41,347 nucleotides of DNA from Bacteroidales bacterium. Its GTDB lineage: Bacteria > Bacteroidota > Bacteroidia > Bacteroidales > WCHB1-69. The stretch lies in assembly GCA_017544105.1 (NCBI GenBank), contig JAFYEU010000027.1:1-41347 (forward strand), written 5' to 3'. This document shows positions 33,411 through 40,560 of the stretch, piece after piece (positions within the stretch are counted from its first letter, which is position 1; each line of letters opens with the position of its first letter). The position numbers and the translations under genes are program-made. Below the pieces are notes generated by a model. That model saw nothing but the letters and a program-made list of their open reading frames with translations. It did no database searches and was not told the DNA's origin.

Positions 33411-34613
33411 CTATAATAACATGGATTTTGCTTTGAGGAGGGCTTCTGCCAACCTGTCGATATCTTCTTTTGAACTATATAACGCCAACGAGGCTCTGGC
33501 TGTCCCGGGAATACCATAATGACTCATGATGGGTTGGGTACAGTGGTGCCCGGTGCGGACGGCCACGCCCTGATGATCCAACAACACCCCCACATCGTAA
33601 GGATGTGAGGAGCCTAACAAGAAGGAGATGACTGCAGCTTTGTGCGGTGCCGTCCCAATGAAACGGATTCCCTCAATCTGGCTGAGCCTCTCCATGCCAT
33701 AATGAAGCAACTCCGTCTCATAGTCGCGGATGCGCTCCACTCCAATGGATTGCATGTACTCAATGGCAATGCGGAGGCCGATCACGTCGCCCACTGCCGG
33801 GGTGCCCGCCTCAAACTTGAAGGGCAGATCGTTGTAGGTGGTCTTCTCAAAGGTCACGGAGCTGATCATCTCCCCGCCACCCTGATAGGGCTTCATCTCG
33901 TTGAGCCACCGCTCCTTGCCGTACATCACGCCCACGCCCATCGGGGCATACATCTTATGGCCGGAAAAACAGTAGAAGTCGCAGTCCAAAGCCTGGACAT
34001 CCACGGGCTCGTGTGCCACCGCCTGGGCACCGTCCAACATGACTGGCACGCCGTGACCGTGTGCAATGCGGACTATTTCTGCCACATCGTTAATGGTTCC
34101 CAAGGTGTTGGAGACATGCGAAACCGCCACTATCTTGGTCTTTTCGGTGAAAAGTTCCGTGTATGCTTCCATGTCCAGCATACCTTCGTCGCTTATCGGG
34201 ATGACTCTCAGCACGGCCCCACGGTCTTCACATAAGAACTGCCAGGGCACTATGTTGGAGTGGTGCTCCATCTCGGAGATGATGATCTCGTCGCCACGTT
34301 GGATATAGGTCCTGCCAAAAGAGGCTGCCACTAGGTTGATCGCTTCCGTGGCCCCGCGCGTGAAGATGATCTCATAGTCGTGGGCGGCGTTGATGAACTG
34401 TTGTACACAGCGACGGGCCGCCTCGAACTCGTTGGTGGCCAGCTGACTCAGATAGTGCACCCCACGGTGGATGTTGCTATTGATGGTCTCGTAGTAATGC
34501 TGCAAAGCGTCTATGACCACCTGCGGCTTCTGTGTCGTCGCCGCATTATCCAGATAGACTAAAGGCCTGTTGTAGACCTGTTGGGTTAATATTGGGAAAT
34601 CTTCTCTATTCAT
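33411..34613 (-). CDS. sufS: Cysteine desulfurase SufS
   Basis: The 400-residue PLP enzyme mobilises sulfur from cysteine as a persulfide for Fe-S assembly. The PLP lysine is K220 in CFSGHKMYAPMG. The substrate histidine block is SEMEHHSN at 113-120. The persulfide cysteine is C358 in RTGHHCTQP, the SufS/CsdA-type loop rather than the IscS type. The start at 34613 (MNREDFPILT) overlaps the upstream four-TM gene by 8 nt; a longer frame to 34655 is not needed. It lies about 15 kb from sufC and sufD; no SufE or SufU partner is adjacent. Confidence 0.96.
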   Translation of the reverse strand: MNREDFPILTQQVYNRPLVYLDNAATTQKPQVVIDALQHYYETINSNIHRGVHYLSQLATNEFEAARRCVQQFINAAHDYEIIFTRGATEAINLVAASFGRTYIQRGDEIIISEMEHHSNIVPWQFLCEDRGAVLRVIPISDEGMLDMEAYTELFTEKTKIVAVSHVSNTLGTINDVAEIVRIAHGHGVPVMLDGAQAVAHEPVDVQALDCDFYCFSGHKMYAPMGVGVMYGKERWLNEMKPYQGGGEMISSVTFEKTTYNDLPFKFEAGTPAVGDVIGLRIAIEYMQSIGVERIRDYETELLHYGMERLSQIEGIRFIGTAPHKAAVISFLLGSSHPYDVGVLLDHQGVAVRTGHHCTQPIMSHYGIPGTARASLALYSSKEDIDRLAEALLKAKSMLL

Positions 34614-35133
34614 CTTGTTCTGTGTTTTCGGTGATTTCATCAGGTTCTTCCCCATCCGTATCTTTTAGCCGATGCATATACCGCAAATGCATGGCATAAA
34701 TGGCAATCATGAACACTACCGTCAGGATGGCCGCAAAGTCCATCGTCATATTCCCGCCAATGACAAAGTTCATCATGAAAATGTTGAGTAACTGACCGAT
34801 GGCATATAGGTGAAAACCAATCTGGTTGAGTTTCCAGATCATCAGTAGCGCCCCTGCAAACATCAGCACTTCCACCCCAATCAGCATCAGGTATTGGGAA
34901 GGTGTGACGGCAGCGAAAGTCTCCAACAACTTCTCGATGTTCTCCTGACTCATGCCCATCGTGGCTCCCGCTTGAGGCAGCATCTCGGCCATCTTCTGGG
35001 GAGCAATAACACTGAGCAGGTAGGTGAAGATGTTGGAAAGTGCATCCAACATGGAACAGATACTCATGAACCACAGGATGAAGGTCCTTTGGGGCTGTAT
35101 CACAGGTCTTTGCTCTAGTTTTGGTACTTCCAT
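34606..35133 (-). CDS. Four-TM integral membrane protein of unknown function
   Basis: The 175-residue protein has four hydrophobic segments (about 18-45, 78-100, 104-122, 132-150), a Met-rich loop between the first two (about 46-75), and an acidic tail (EEPDEITENTEQDE). I recognise no family. It sits between tilS (18-nt gap) and sufS (8-nt overlap), so it is certainly co-transcribed. The location suggests nothing specific. Confidence 0.8.
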   Translation of the reverse strand: MEVPKLEQRPVIQPQRTFILWFMSICSMLDALSNIFTYLLSVIAPQKMAEMLPQAGATMGMSQENIEKLLETFAAVTPSQYLMLIGVEVLMFAGALLMIWKLNQIGFHLYAIGQLLNIFMMNFVIGGNMTMDFAAILTVVFMIAIYAMHLRYMHRLKDTDGEEPDEITENTEQDE

Positions 35134-35151
35134 TTGTAAAGGTTGATGGAT

Positions 35152-36465
35152 TTAGGAATTATGTTTGAAAAGGGAAATGCAATAATAGTGGGTGTCGGAC
35201 TCTTCTACTCTGAAGCGCTCGTCACTTCGGTATCCCACCACCCAGGCAATGTCATCGCCAATGCAGAACAAGGGGACTTGATCCTTGTCGAGGCGGTTCA
35301 CTTTCTGATCGGTGAAGAAGTCGCTGAGTTTCCGTTTGCCTTTGCTGCCAAAAGGGAAGAAATAGTCGCCTGGCTGCCAATGGCGGAGGGTTATGGGGAA
35401 GGTGAGTTTGTGTTCGGGGATGATGAAGGTGTTGCCGTCGGCGGGCTTCTGGATGCCGTCAGCGGCGGTGTGGCGGGTTACGGAAAAGTCCTCCTGCAAC
35501 TCCTCAAGATTTTGGTAGTGGCGCGCTTCTGACGGCTGGGGCGGGAGAGGGCGCACAATGAATGCATCGCGGTCCACGACCAAAAGATGATTGGGCGCTC
35601 GGAAGAGTTTCCCTGGCTGGTCGGTCATCAGCATGTCCTTCACATCCGACTCCGAGAACTGGTAGGGACGGAGGATCTCATAAAGCAGCACATCGCTGAA
35701 GGGGAAACCGTCAATTTCGGAACGCTGGATGTGGATGGCCCCCTCTTTCTCAGAGAGCGCCCTTCTCGTGAAATCAGCTACGGCATAGTGATACAAAGCG
35801 CTTTGCTGTTGCAGGACCTGCTTGTTGCGGGCTATGGTGTGCACCAGGTTGGGGTTCAGCTGCTGCAAGGCAGGGATGACGGTGTGCCGGATCCGGTTGC
35901 GCTTGATCTCCTCGTCGGCATTGGTGATGTCCGTCATATAGGCTATCTGCTGGAGTCCGGCAAAGGTGCGGATCTCCTCCGCGCTGAAGGTAAGCAAGGG
36001 ACGCAGGATGACGCCATTCCGTTCCGGGATGCCGGTCAACCCTTGAAGCCCCGTGCCCCGCGTGAGGTTGAGCAGGATGGTCTCCGCATCGTCATTGGCA
36101 TGGTGGGCTGTGACGATATAGTCAAAGGGTGTGCTGATTTGGGAGAACCATTGGTAGCGCAGGTCGCGGGCAGTCATCTCCACAGACTTCCCGGAGTCCT
36201 GCTGTATGGCCATGGTGTCAAACTCCTTCACCTGGCAGGGGATCTGATGGTCTGCAGCCCACCGTTGCACGAAGTGCATGTCGCGGTCGGAGTCAACACC
36301 CCGCAGGTGAAAGTTGCAGTGCGCTATCTCAAAGTCATAACCCGACAGAAGGAAAAGCGTGGCCAACACCATGGAGTCGGCACCACCACTGACTGCCAAC
36401 AAGTACCTGCAGCCGTGTGGACAACCGACAAGTCGGGTCATCTGTCTCTGAAAGCGTTCAATCAT
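35152..36465 (-). CDS. tilS: tRNA(Ile)-lysidine synthase
   Basis: The 437-residue enzyme ligates lysine to C34 of tRNA-Ile(CAU), allowing AUA decoding. The N-terminal PP-loop ATPase motif is SGGADS at 26-31, followed by HCNFHLRGVDSDRD and the TAHHANDDAETILL block, both TilS hallmarks. A linker domain and the C-terminal TilS_C domain follow (WQPGDYFFPFG, KRKLSDFF). The ATG overlaps the stop of the upstream lipoprotein gene as ATGA (36462-36465), suggesting translational coupling. Confidence 0.95.
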   Translation of the reverse strand: MIERFQRQMTRLVGCPHGCRYLLAVSGGADSMVLATLFLLSGYDFEIAHCNFHLRGVDSDRDMHFVQRWAADHQIPCQVKEFDTMAIQQDSGKSVEMTARDLRYQWFSQISTPFDYIVTAHHANDDAETILLNLTRGTGLQGLTGIPERNGVILRPLLTFSAEEIRTFAGLQQIAYMTDITNADEEIKRNRIRHTVIPALQQLNPNLVHTIARNKQVLQQQSALYHYAVADFTRRALSEKEGAIHIQRSEIDGFPFSDVLLYEILRPYQFSESDVKDMLMTDQPGKLFRAPNHLLVVDRDAFIVRPLPPQPSEARHYQNLEELQEDFSVTRHTAADGIQKPADGNTFIIPEHKLTFPITLRHWQPGDYFFPFGSKGKRKLSDFFTDQKVNRLDKDQVPLFCIGDDIAWVVGYRSDERFRVEESDTHYYCISLFKHNS

Positions 36466-37439
36466 ATAGCTGGTTGTGACGACTCTTGTTTGTCCAAATG
36501 AAAATATCGGTTGATAATCATCCTCATGTACTCAAAATTGCCAAACGGGATGGTCTTGGGCTCCTGACCTTTACACAGCAAGACAAGGCCTTGTTCCAAA
36601 GATTCGGTATAGGGTGTGATATCAGCCTCCAAGGAAAAACTCATGTCATAGTTGTGCAGGATCACACGGTTGTATTCCTGATAAACCTCTTCGAAAAGGA
36701 TGTTGTTCTCCTCGCAATACGACTGGAGCATCTCCATGTATTCATCCCATAATTCGGGCTTGTCGTTGAAGTTGTAGAAAAACACCACCGCTTTGTAGTC
36801 GGGGAGGGTGTCCACCTCTACTGCCTCAAAGTGACCCATGTCATTGATGATGAATTGTTCCGTATAGGTGTGCTGGCGGTGATATTTCTCCGGATGCTCC
36901 AATACTTGCTGCTTGGTGGCACCGGTCAGCGAGCGTGTCCAGTCATACTCTTTGACAATCCGAAAGGCACCGTCCGGCTGCCGGTAGGTGGTCCACTTTT
37001 CGGTCTCCAGCAAATCACCGTCCTGCTTGGCCAAGTTCACGGCTGCAGGCAGGATGTCCAAGATCCGCTGTGTCCCGTAGCCGGAGGTGACCAGCAGATA
37101 TTTCCACTCCCGAGACTTGGACTGCACCAACATCAACTCACGTCCTTGCGGCAGACGCTCCACGCACAATACGCCCCATTCTTCAGGAAAGGCTGTGCGC
37201 ATGGTCAACTTCTGCCCTTGATATTGGTCGCTTTGGCGGAGGAAATTTTCTAATAACGTCTCTTCCATAGTGTAGAGCACGCTTTCATCTGAAAAACCGG
37301 TCTGGATGGTGTCAGGGATCAACCCTACCGGATAGTCGTACTCCTCATTTCCGACAGCATCGTCACGATGCTTGTTGTGACAGCCTGTCGCACACAGCAA
37401 CAAGCTGATAAGAAGCAGATAGATGGTCTTTGTTTGCAT
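36462..37439 (-). CDS. Putative lipoprotein of unknown function
   Basis: The 325-residue protein has a signal peptide ending CATGC (C20), a plausible Bacteroidota lipobox, followed by a charged linker. The rest is a soluble, mixed alpha/beta chain with several aromatic-rich stretches and an acidic helix-like segment (about 226-250). I recognise no domain. It is tightly placed between parE (11-nt gap) and tilS (4-nt overlap), so it is a member of this operon. Confidence 0.85.
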   Translation of the reverse strand: MQTKTIYLLLISLLLCATGCHNKHRDDAVGNEEYDYPVGLIPDTIQTGFSDESVLYTMEETLLENFLRQSDQYQGQKLTMRTAFPEEWGVLCVERLPQGRELMLVQSKSREWKYLLVTSGYGTQRILDILPAAVNLAKQDGDLLETEKWTTYRQPDGAFRIVKEYDWTRSLTGATKQQVLEHPEKYHRQHTYTEQFIINDMGHFEAVEVDTLPDYKAVVFFYNFNDKPELWDEYMEMLQSYCEENNILFEEVYQEYNRVILHNYDMSFSLEADITPYTESLEQGLVLLCKGQEPKTIPFGNFEYMRMIINRYFHLDKQESSQPAI

Positions 37440-37450
37440 AGGTGTAGGTT

Positions 37451-39286
37451 TTATGATTCTTCTGAGAACTTATCCACCTCCTCCCGCAGATTCTCCATGA
37501 TGAAGTTCTGGCGTTCCTGGGTGTTCAATCCCATATAGAAGTCAATAATGTCGTCAATGTTGCTGTTCGGATTGAGCACCACCGGCTCCAATCGGATGGA
37601 TTTGCCGATAAAGCCCTTGAACTCTTTGGGGTCGATTTCGCCCAAACCTTTGAAACGGGTGATCTCAGGTTTGTTCCCTAGTTTCCGGATGGCATTGACC
37701 TTCTCCTCTTCAGAATAGCAGTAGATGGTCTCTTTCTTGTTGCGGACGCGGAATAGCGGAGTCTGGAGCACATACACATGGCCGGAGCGTACCACATCAG
37801 GGAAGAGTTTCAAGAAGAAGGCGAGCAGCAGCAGGCGGATGTGCATGCCGTCCACATCGGCATCGGTGGCGATGACGATGTTGTTGTATCGCAAGCCGTC
37901 AATGCCGTCTTCCAAGTTCAGGGCCGCCTGAAGCAGGCTTAGCTCTTCATTGTTGTAGATGGCGCTCTTGGTTTTGATGACGTTGGCGGGCTTTCCCATC
38001 AGACTGAAAACGGCCTGCGTGTTGGCATCCCGCGATTGTGTGATGGAGCCGGAAGCGGAGTCGCCCTCCGTGATGAAGATCATCGTCTCCAATCCGCGCG
38101 CATCGTTGGTGTTGAAGTGGTAACGGCAGTCGCGAAGCTTGCTGTTGTGCAGGCTGACCTGCTTCTGAATCTCCTTGGACTGTTTCTTGAGGTTGGCAAT
38201 GGCCACACGCTCTTTCTCTGCCTCCTGGATCTTTTTCAAGATCACATCAGCCACATCCAGATGCTTGTGCAGGTAGTTGTCCAGCAGCCGGCCAATCATC
38301 TCGTTCACATAGTTGCGGATGGTCTGCCCACCCGGCTCCATGTGTTCGGAACCTAGCTTGGTTTTGGTCTGGGAGTCGAAGATGGGATCCTTGACCTTGA
38401 TGGACATGTTGGCTACTACGGAGTTGCGCACGTCCCCCGGCTCGAAGTTCTTCTTGAAAAAGTCGCGGAAGGTCTTCACGATGGCCTCGCGCATGGCCTG
38501 CTGGTGGGTGCCACCGTGCTCTGTGTACTGGCTGTTGACGAACGTGTAGTACTCTTCGCCGTACTTCCGGTTGGTGTGGACCATGGCGAACTCGAAGTTG
38601 TCGTCTTTCAGGTAGATGGGCTCATACAAGGCGTTGTCGCCCACTTTCTTGTTGAGCAGATCCAAGAGACCGTTTTTGGAGTAGAACCGTTTGCCGTTGA
38701 AATTGATGGTCAGGCCGCGGTTCAGATAGACGTAGTTCCAAAGCAGATTCTCGATGTATTCGGTGTACCATTCGTAGTTCTCGAAGATGGTGTTGTCGGG
38801 GAGGAAGGAGGCCATCGTGCCGTTCTTCTCGTCGGTCGCCTCGATGGGGTACTCCTTGGTCAGCAGGCCGGCGGAGAACTCGGCCCTTTTCACCTGGCCG
38901 TCGCGCACGCTCTGCACAAGCAGGTGTGTGGAGAGCGCATTCACCGCCTTCACACCCACGCCGTTCATGCCGATGGAGGCAAAATCGCCCTTGAAGTTGC
39001 GGCCCGTGTTCATCTTGGAGTAGCAATCGACCACCTTGTTCAAGGGGATGCCGCGCCCGTAGTCGCGCACGGTCACGCGGTTTTCCTTGATGGTGACGTC
39101 AATGACCTTGCCATAGCCGTTCATGAACTCATCAATGGCGTTGTCCATCACCTCCTTCAAGAGCACGTAGATGCCGTCGTCGTGCGACGAGCCGTCTCCC
39201 TTCTTGCCGATGTACATGCCGGGTCTTGTCCTGATGTGCTCGTACCAATTCAGGGTTATAATGTTATCGTCTTGATATTCTGCCAT
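37451..39286 (-). CDS. parE: DNA topoisomerase IV subunit B / type IIA topoisomerase ATPase subunit
   Basis: The 611-residue protein contains a GHKL ATPase (EVMDNAIDE at 45-53, DYGRGIPL at 75-82, GMNGVGVKAVNALS at 106-119), a transducer domain and a TOPRIM metal site (EGDSASG from E407; D475, D477 and D479 in DADVDG), ending with the RFKGLGE and ERQNF boxes. It is assigned to ParE rather than GyrB by its shorter length and by the GKPANVIKT variant; the choice is likely but not proven. The partner parC is not adjacent. It leads a six-gene unit and has a long leader with a perfect palindrome. Confidence 0.9.
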   Translation of the reverse strand: MAEYQDDNIITLNWYEHIRTRPGMYIGKKGDGSSHDDGIYVLLKEVMDNAIDEFMNGYGKVIDVTIKENRVTVRDYGRGIPLNKVVDCYSKMNTGRNFKGDFASIGMNGVGVKAVNALSTHLLVQSVRDGQVKRAEFSAGLLTKEYPIEATDEKNGTMASFLPDNTIFENYEWYTEYIENLLWNYVYLNRGLTINFNGKRFYSKNGLLDLLNKKVGDNALYEPIYLKDDNFEFAMVHTNRKYGEEYYTFVNSQYTEHGGTHQQAMREAIVKTFRDFFKKNFEPGDVRNSVVANMSIKVKDPIFDSQTKTKLGSEHMEPGGQTIRNYVNEMIGRLLDNYLHKHLDVADVILKKIQEAEKERVAIANLKKQSKEIQKQVSLHNSKLRDCRYHFNTNDARGLETMIFITEGDSASGSITQSRDANTQAVFSLMGKPANVIKTKSAIYNNEELSLLQAALNLEDGIDGLRYNNIVIATDADVDGMHIRLLLLAFFLKLFPDVVRSGHVYVLQTPLFRVRNKKETIYCYSEEEKVNAIRKLGNKPEITRFKGLGEIDPKEFKGFIGKSIRLEPVVLNPNSNIDDIIDFYMGLNTQERQNFIMENLREEVDKFSEES

Positions 39287-39326
39287 ATCACTATCTTACA
39301 ATTGTCAAATCAGGTTTTTCTGGTCT

Positions 39327-39354
39327 GCAGAGACGTTTCATGAAACGTCTCTGC
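39327..39354. repeat. Perfect 28-bp palindrome in the parE leader
   Basis: The half-site GCAGAGACGTTTCA (39327-39340) is followed without spacer by its exact reverse complement (39341-39354). It lies 40 nt upstream of the parE ATG and downstream of the parE -7 box, so it would form a 28-nt hairpin in the mRNA leader. Its GAGACG...CGTCTC ends resemble small REP/MITE-like palindromes that I recall as dispersed repeats in Bacteroidota and cyanobacteria. Only this copy is visible in the window. No T run follows, so it does not look like a terminator. Confidence 0.8.
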
Positions 39355-39375
39355 GAGGGTCCATAATGGTTTTGT

Positions 39376-39393
39376 CGCATTCTTGAAAATGCG
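39376..39393. repeat. Short inverted repeat at the parE transcription start region
   Basis: CGCATT and AATGCG flank a 6-nt loop (39376-39393), immediately downstream of the parE -7 box where transcription is expected to begin. It could be an operator or a 5'-end hairpin. A 6-bp arm is short enough to be chance. Confidence 0.35.
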
Positions 39394-39395
39394 GT

Positions 39396-39404
39396 GCAAA
39401 AGTA
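39396..39404 (-). promoter_or_regulatory. -7 promoter box for the parE unit
   Basis: The minus strand reads TACTTTTGC, matching TAnnTTTG-C, 109 nt before the parE ATG. This is the longest leader of the window. The 18-nt block 39396-39413 is identical to the sufC promoter block at 18162-18179. Confidence 0.6.
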
Positions 39405-39509
39405 CAAAAAAAATCGGTTGCTTCCGGAGTCCCCTGCGAGTCAAAATGTGTTGTGATGCCATGATGGGGAAGCATCGGAGGGTGGCTCTAGCTCTTTTGA
39501 AAAAAGTGC

Positions 39510-39518
39510 TATTTTTGC
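39510..39518 (+). promoter_or_regulatory. -7 promoter box for the exporter gene
   Basis: TATTTTTGC matches TAnnTTTG-C and lies 14 nt before the ATG at 39533. A TTTG at 39496-39499 precedes it by 10 nt, not the expected 19-21 nt. Confidence 0.55.
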
Positions 39519-39532
39519 GGCCCAAATAAAAC

Positions 39533-40432
39533 ATGGACAAGACCGTTATTCTCGACCGTTTGCTGGATGTCTTTAAAGACAGTCTGGAGATCACTGGCTG
39601 GGTGATTCTGATGATGACGCTGATAGAACTGATCAACGTGTCGTCATCGGGAAGACTGTTGGCTAAGGTGCGCAACCGTCCCTTCCTGCAGATTCTTCTT
39701 GCCGCATTGCTGGGCGCTATCCCGGGTTGCGCGGGTGGCTTTGCCGTGGTCTCCATGTTCACCCACGACTTGATCTCCTTTGGTGCGCTCATCTCCGGCA
39801 TGGTGGCTACGTTTGGTGACGAGGCCTTCTTCCTCTTCGTGCAGAATCCCCGATGGGGAGCCATTCTCACAGCCATCTTGTTTGGCATCGCCATATTGTC
39901 AGGGTTGCTCTTTATGTTCATTTCCAAGCGATGGAAGTTCACGCTGGAACCTCACAACTTTGATATTCATGAGGAGGTTGACGGTCATGAACAGGCCACC
40001 CCGGATGTTCATCAGAATGGTTTCAAGAATCGGGTCCTCCATTTCTTGAAAGAGCATTTCTGGCATCACGTGGTGAGACATCATCTGCTGAAGGTCTTCC
40101 TGTGGTCTTTTGGAGTCTTGCTGCTGCTCATGATGGTCGGCTTGTTTGTGGATGTGGAACAACTGCTGCAAGCTAAACAATGGGCCCAATACGCGCTGCT
40201 GCTGGCGGCGGTGCTGGTAGGCTTGATCCCTGAATCAGGTCCCAACCTCATTTTCATCGCTATGTTTTTGAATGGCACTATCCCCTTTGGCATCCTGCTG
40301 GCCAACTCTATCTCGCAAAACGGCCATGCCGGCCTGCCCCTCCTGGCCCAGTCGCGCCGAAACTTCTTCATCGTGAAAACCATCACCATGGTGCTGGGTT
40401 TTCTGGTGGGGATGCTGACCCTTTGTGTGTGA
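39533..40432 (+). CDS. Putative heavy-metal/manganese exporter (10TM/ArsP_2-like)
   Basis: The 299-residue polytopic membrane protein has the two-half architecture of the putative 10TM heavy-metal exporter family as I remember it. The first half contains LGAIPGCAGGF and ATFGDEAFF, the second GLIPESGPNLIFI and NSISQNGHAGLPLLAQSRR. A cytosolic linker (about 139-190) is rich in His, with about ten in 50 residues (e.g. EHFWHHVVRHHLLK), suiting a metal-binding loop. The transported ion is not established by sequence. It is a monocistronic gene with a near-leaderless promoter, divergent from parE. Confidence 0.83.
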   Translation: MDKTVILDRLLDVFKDSLEITGWVILMMTLIELINVSSSGRLLAKVRNRPFLQILLAALLGAIPGCAGGFAVVSMFTHDLISFGALISGMVATFGDEAFFLFVQNPRWGAILTAILFGIAILSGLLFMFISKRWKFTLEPHNFDIHEEVDGHEQATPDVHQNGFKNRVLHFLKEHFWHHVVRHHLLKVFLWSFGVLLLLMMVGLFVDVEQLLQAKQWAQYALLLAAVLVGLIPESGPNLIFIAMFLNGTIPFGILLANSISQNGHAGLPLLAQSRRNFFIVKTITMVLGFLVGMLTLCV

Positions 40433-40560
40433 TTTGCCAATATTCAGTGCCCAAACATGCCACTTGTCAAGGGATGTTTCCATTCTTAACCCCGGGCTTA
40501 CGATTGTCATAAAGTGAAAAGGTGACAGCCGGGGCAAAAATAAAAATGTTGGTCCATTCA
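40433..40560. other. Convergent intergenic region with a weak hairpin
   Basis: This 128-nt spacer separates the convergent exporter and beta-barrel genes. It contains a weak hairpin pairing CCCCGGGCT (40490-40498) with AGCCGGGG (40527-40534), one bulge and a 28-nt loop, without a clear T run on either side. A minus-strand -7-like box (40534-40542) is also present. No gene is visible. Confidence 0.3.
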
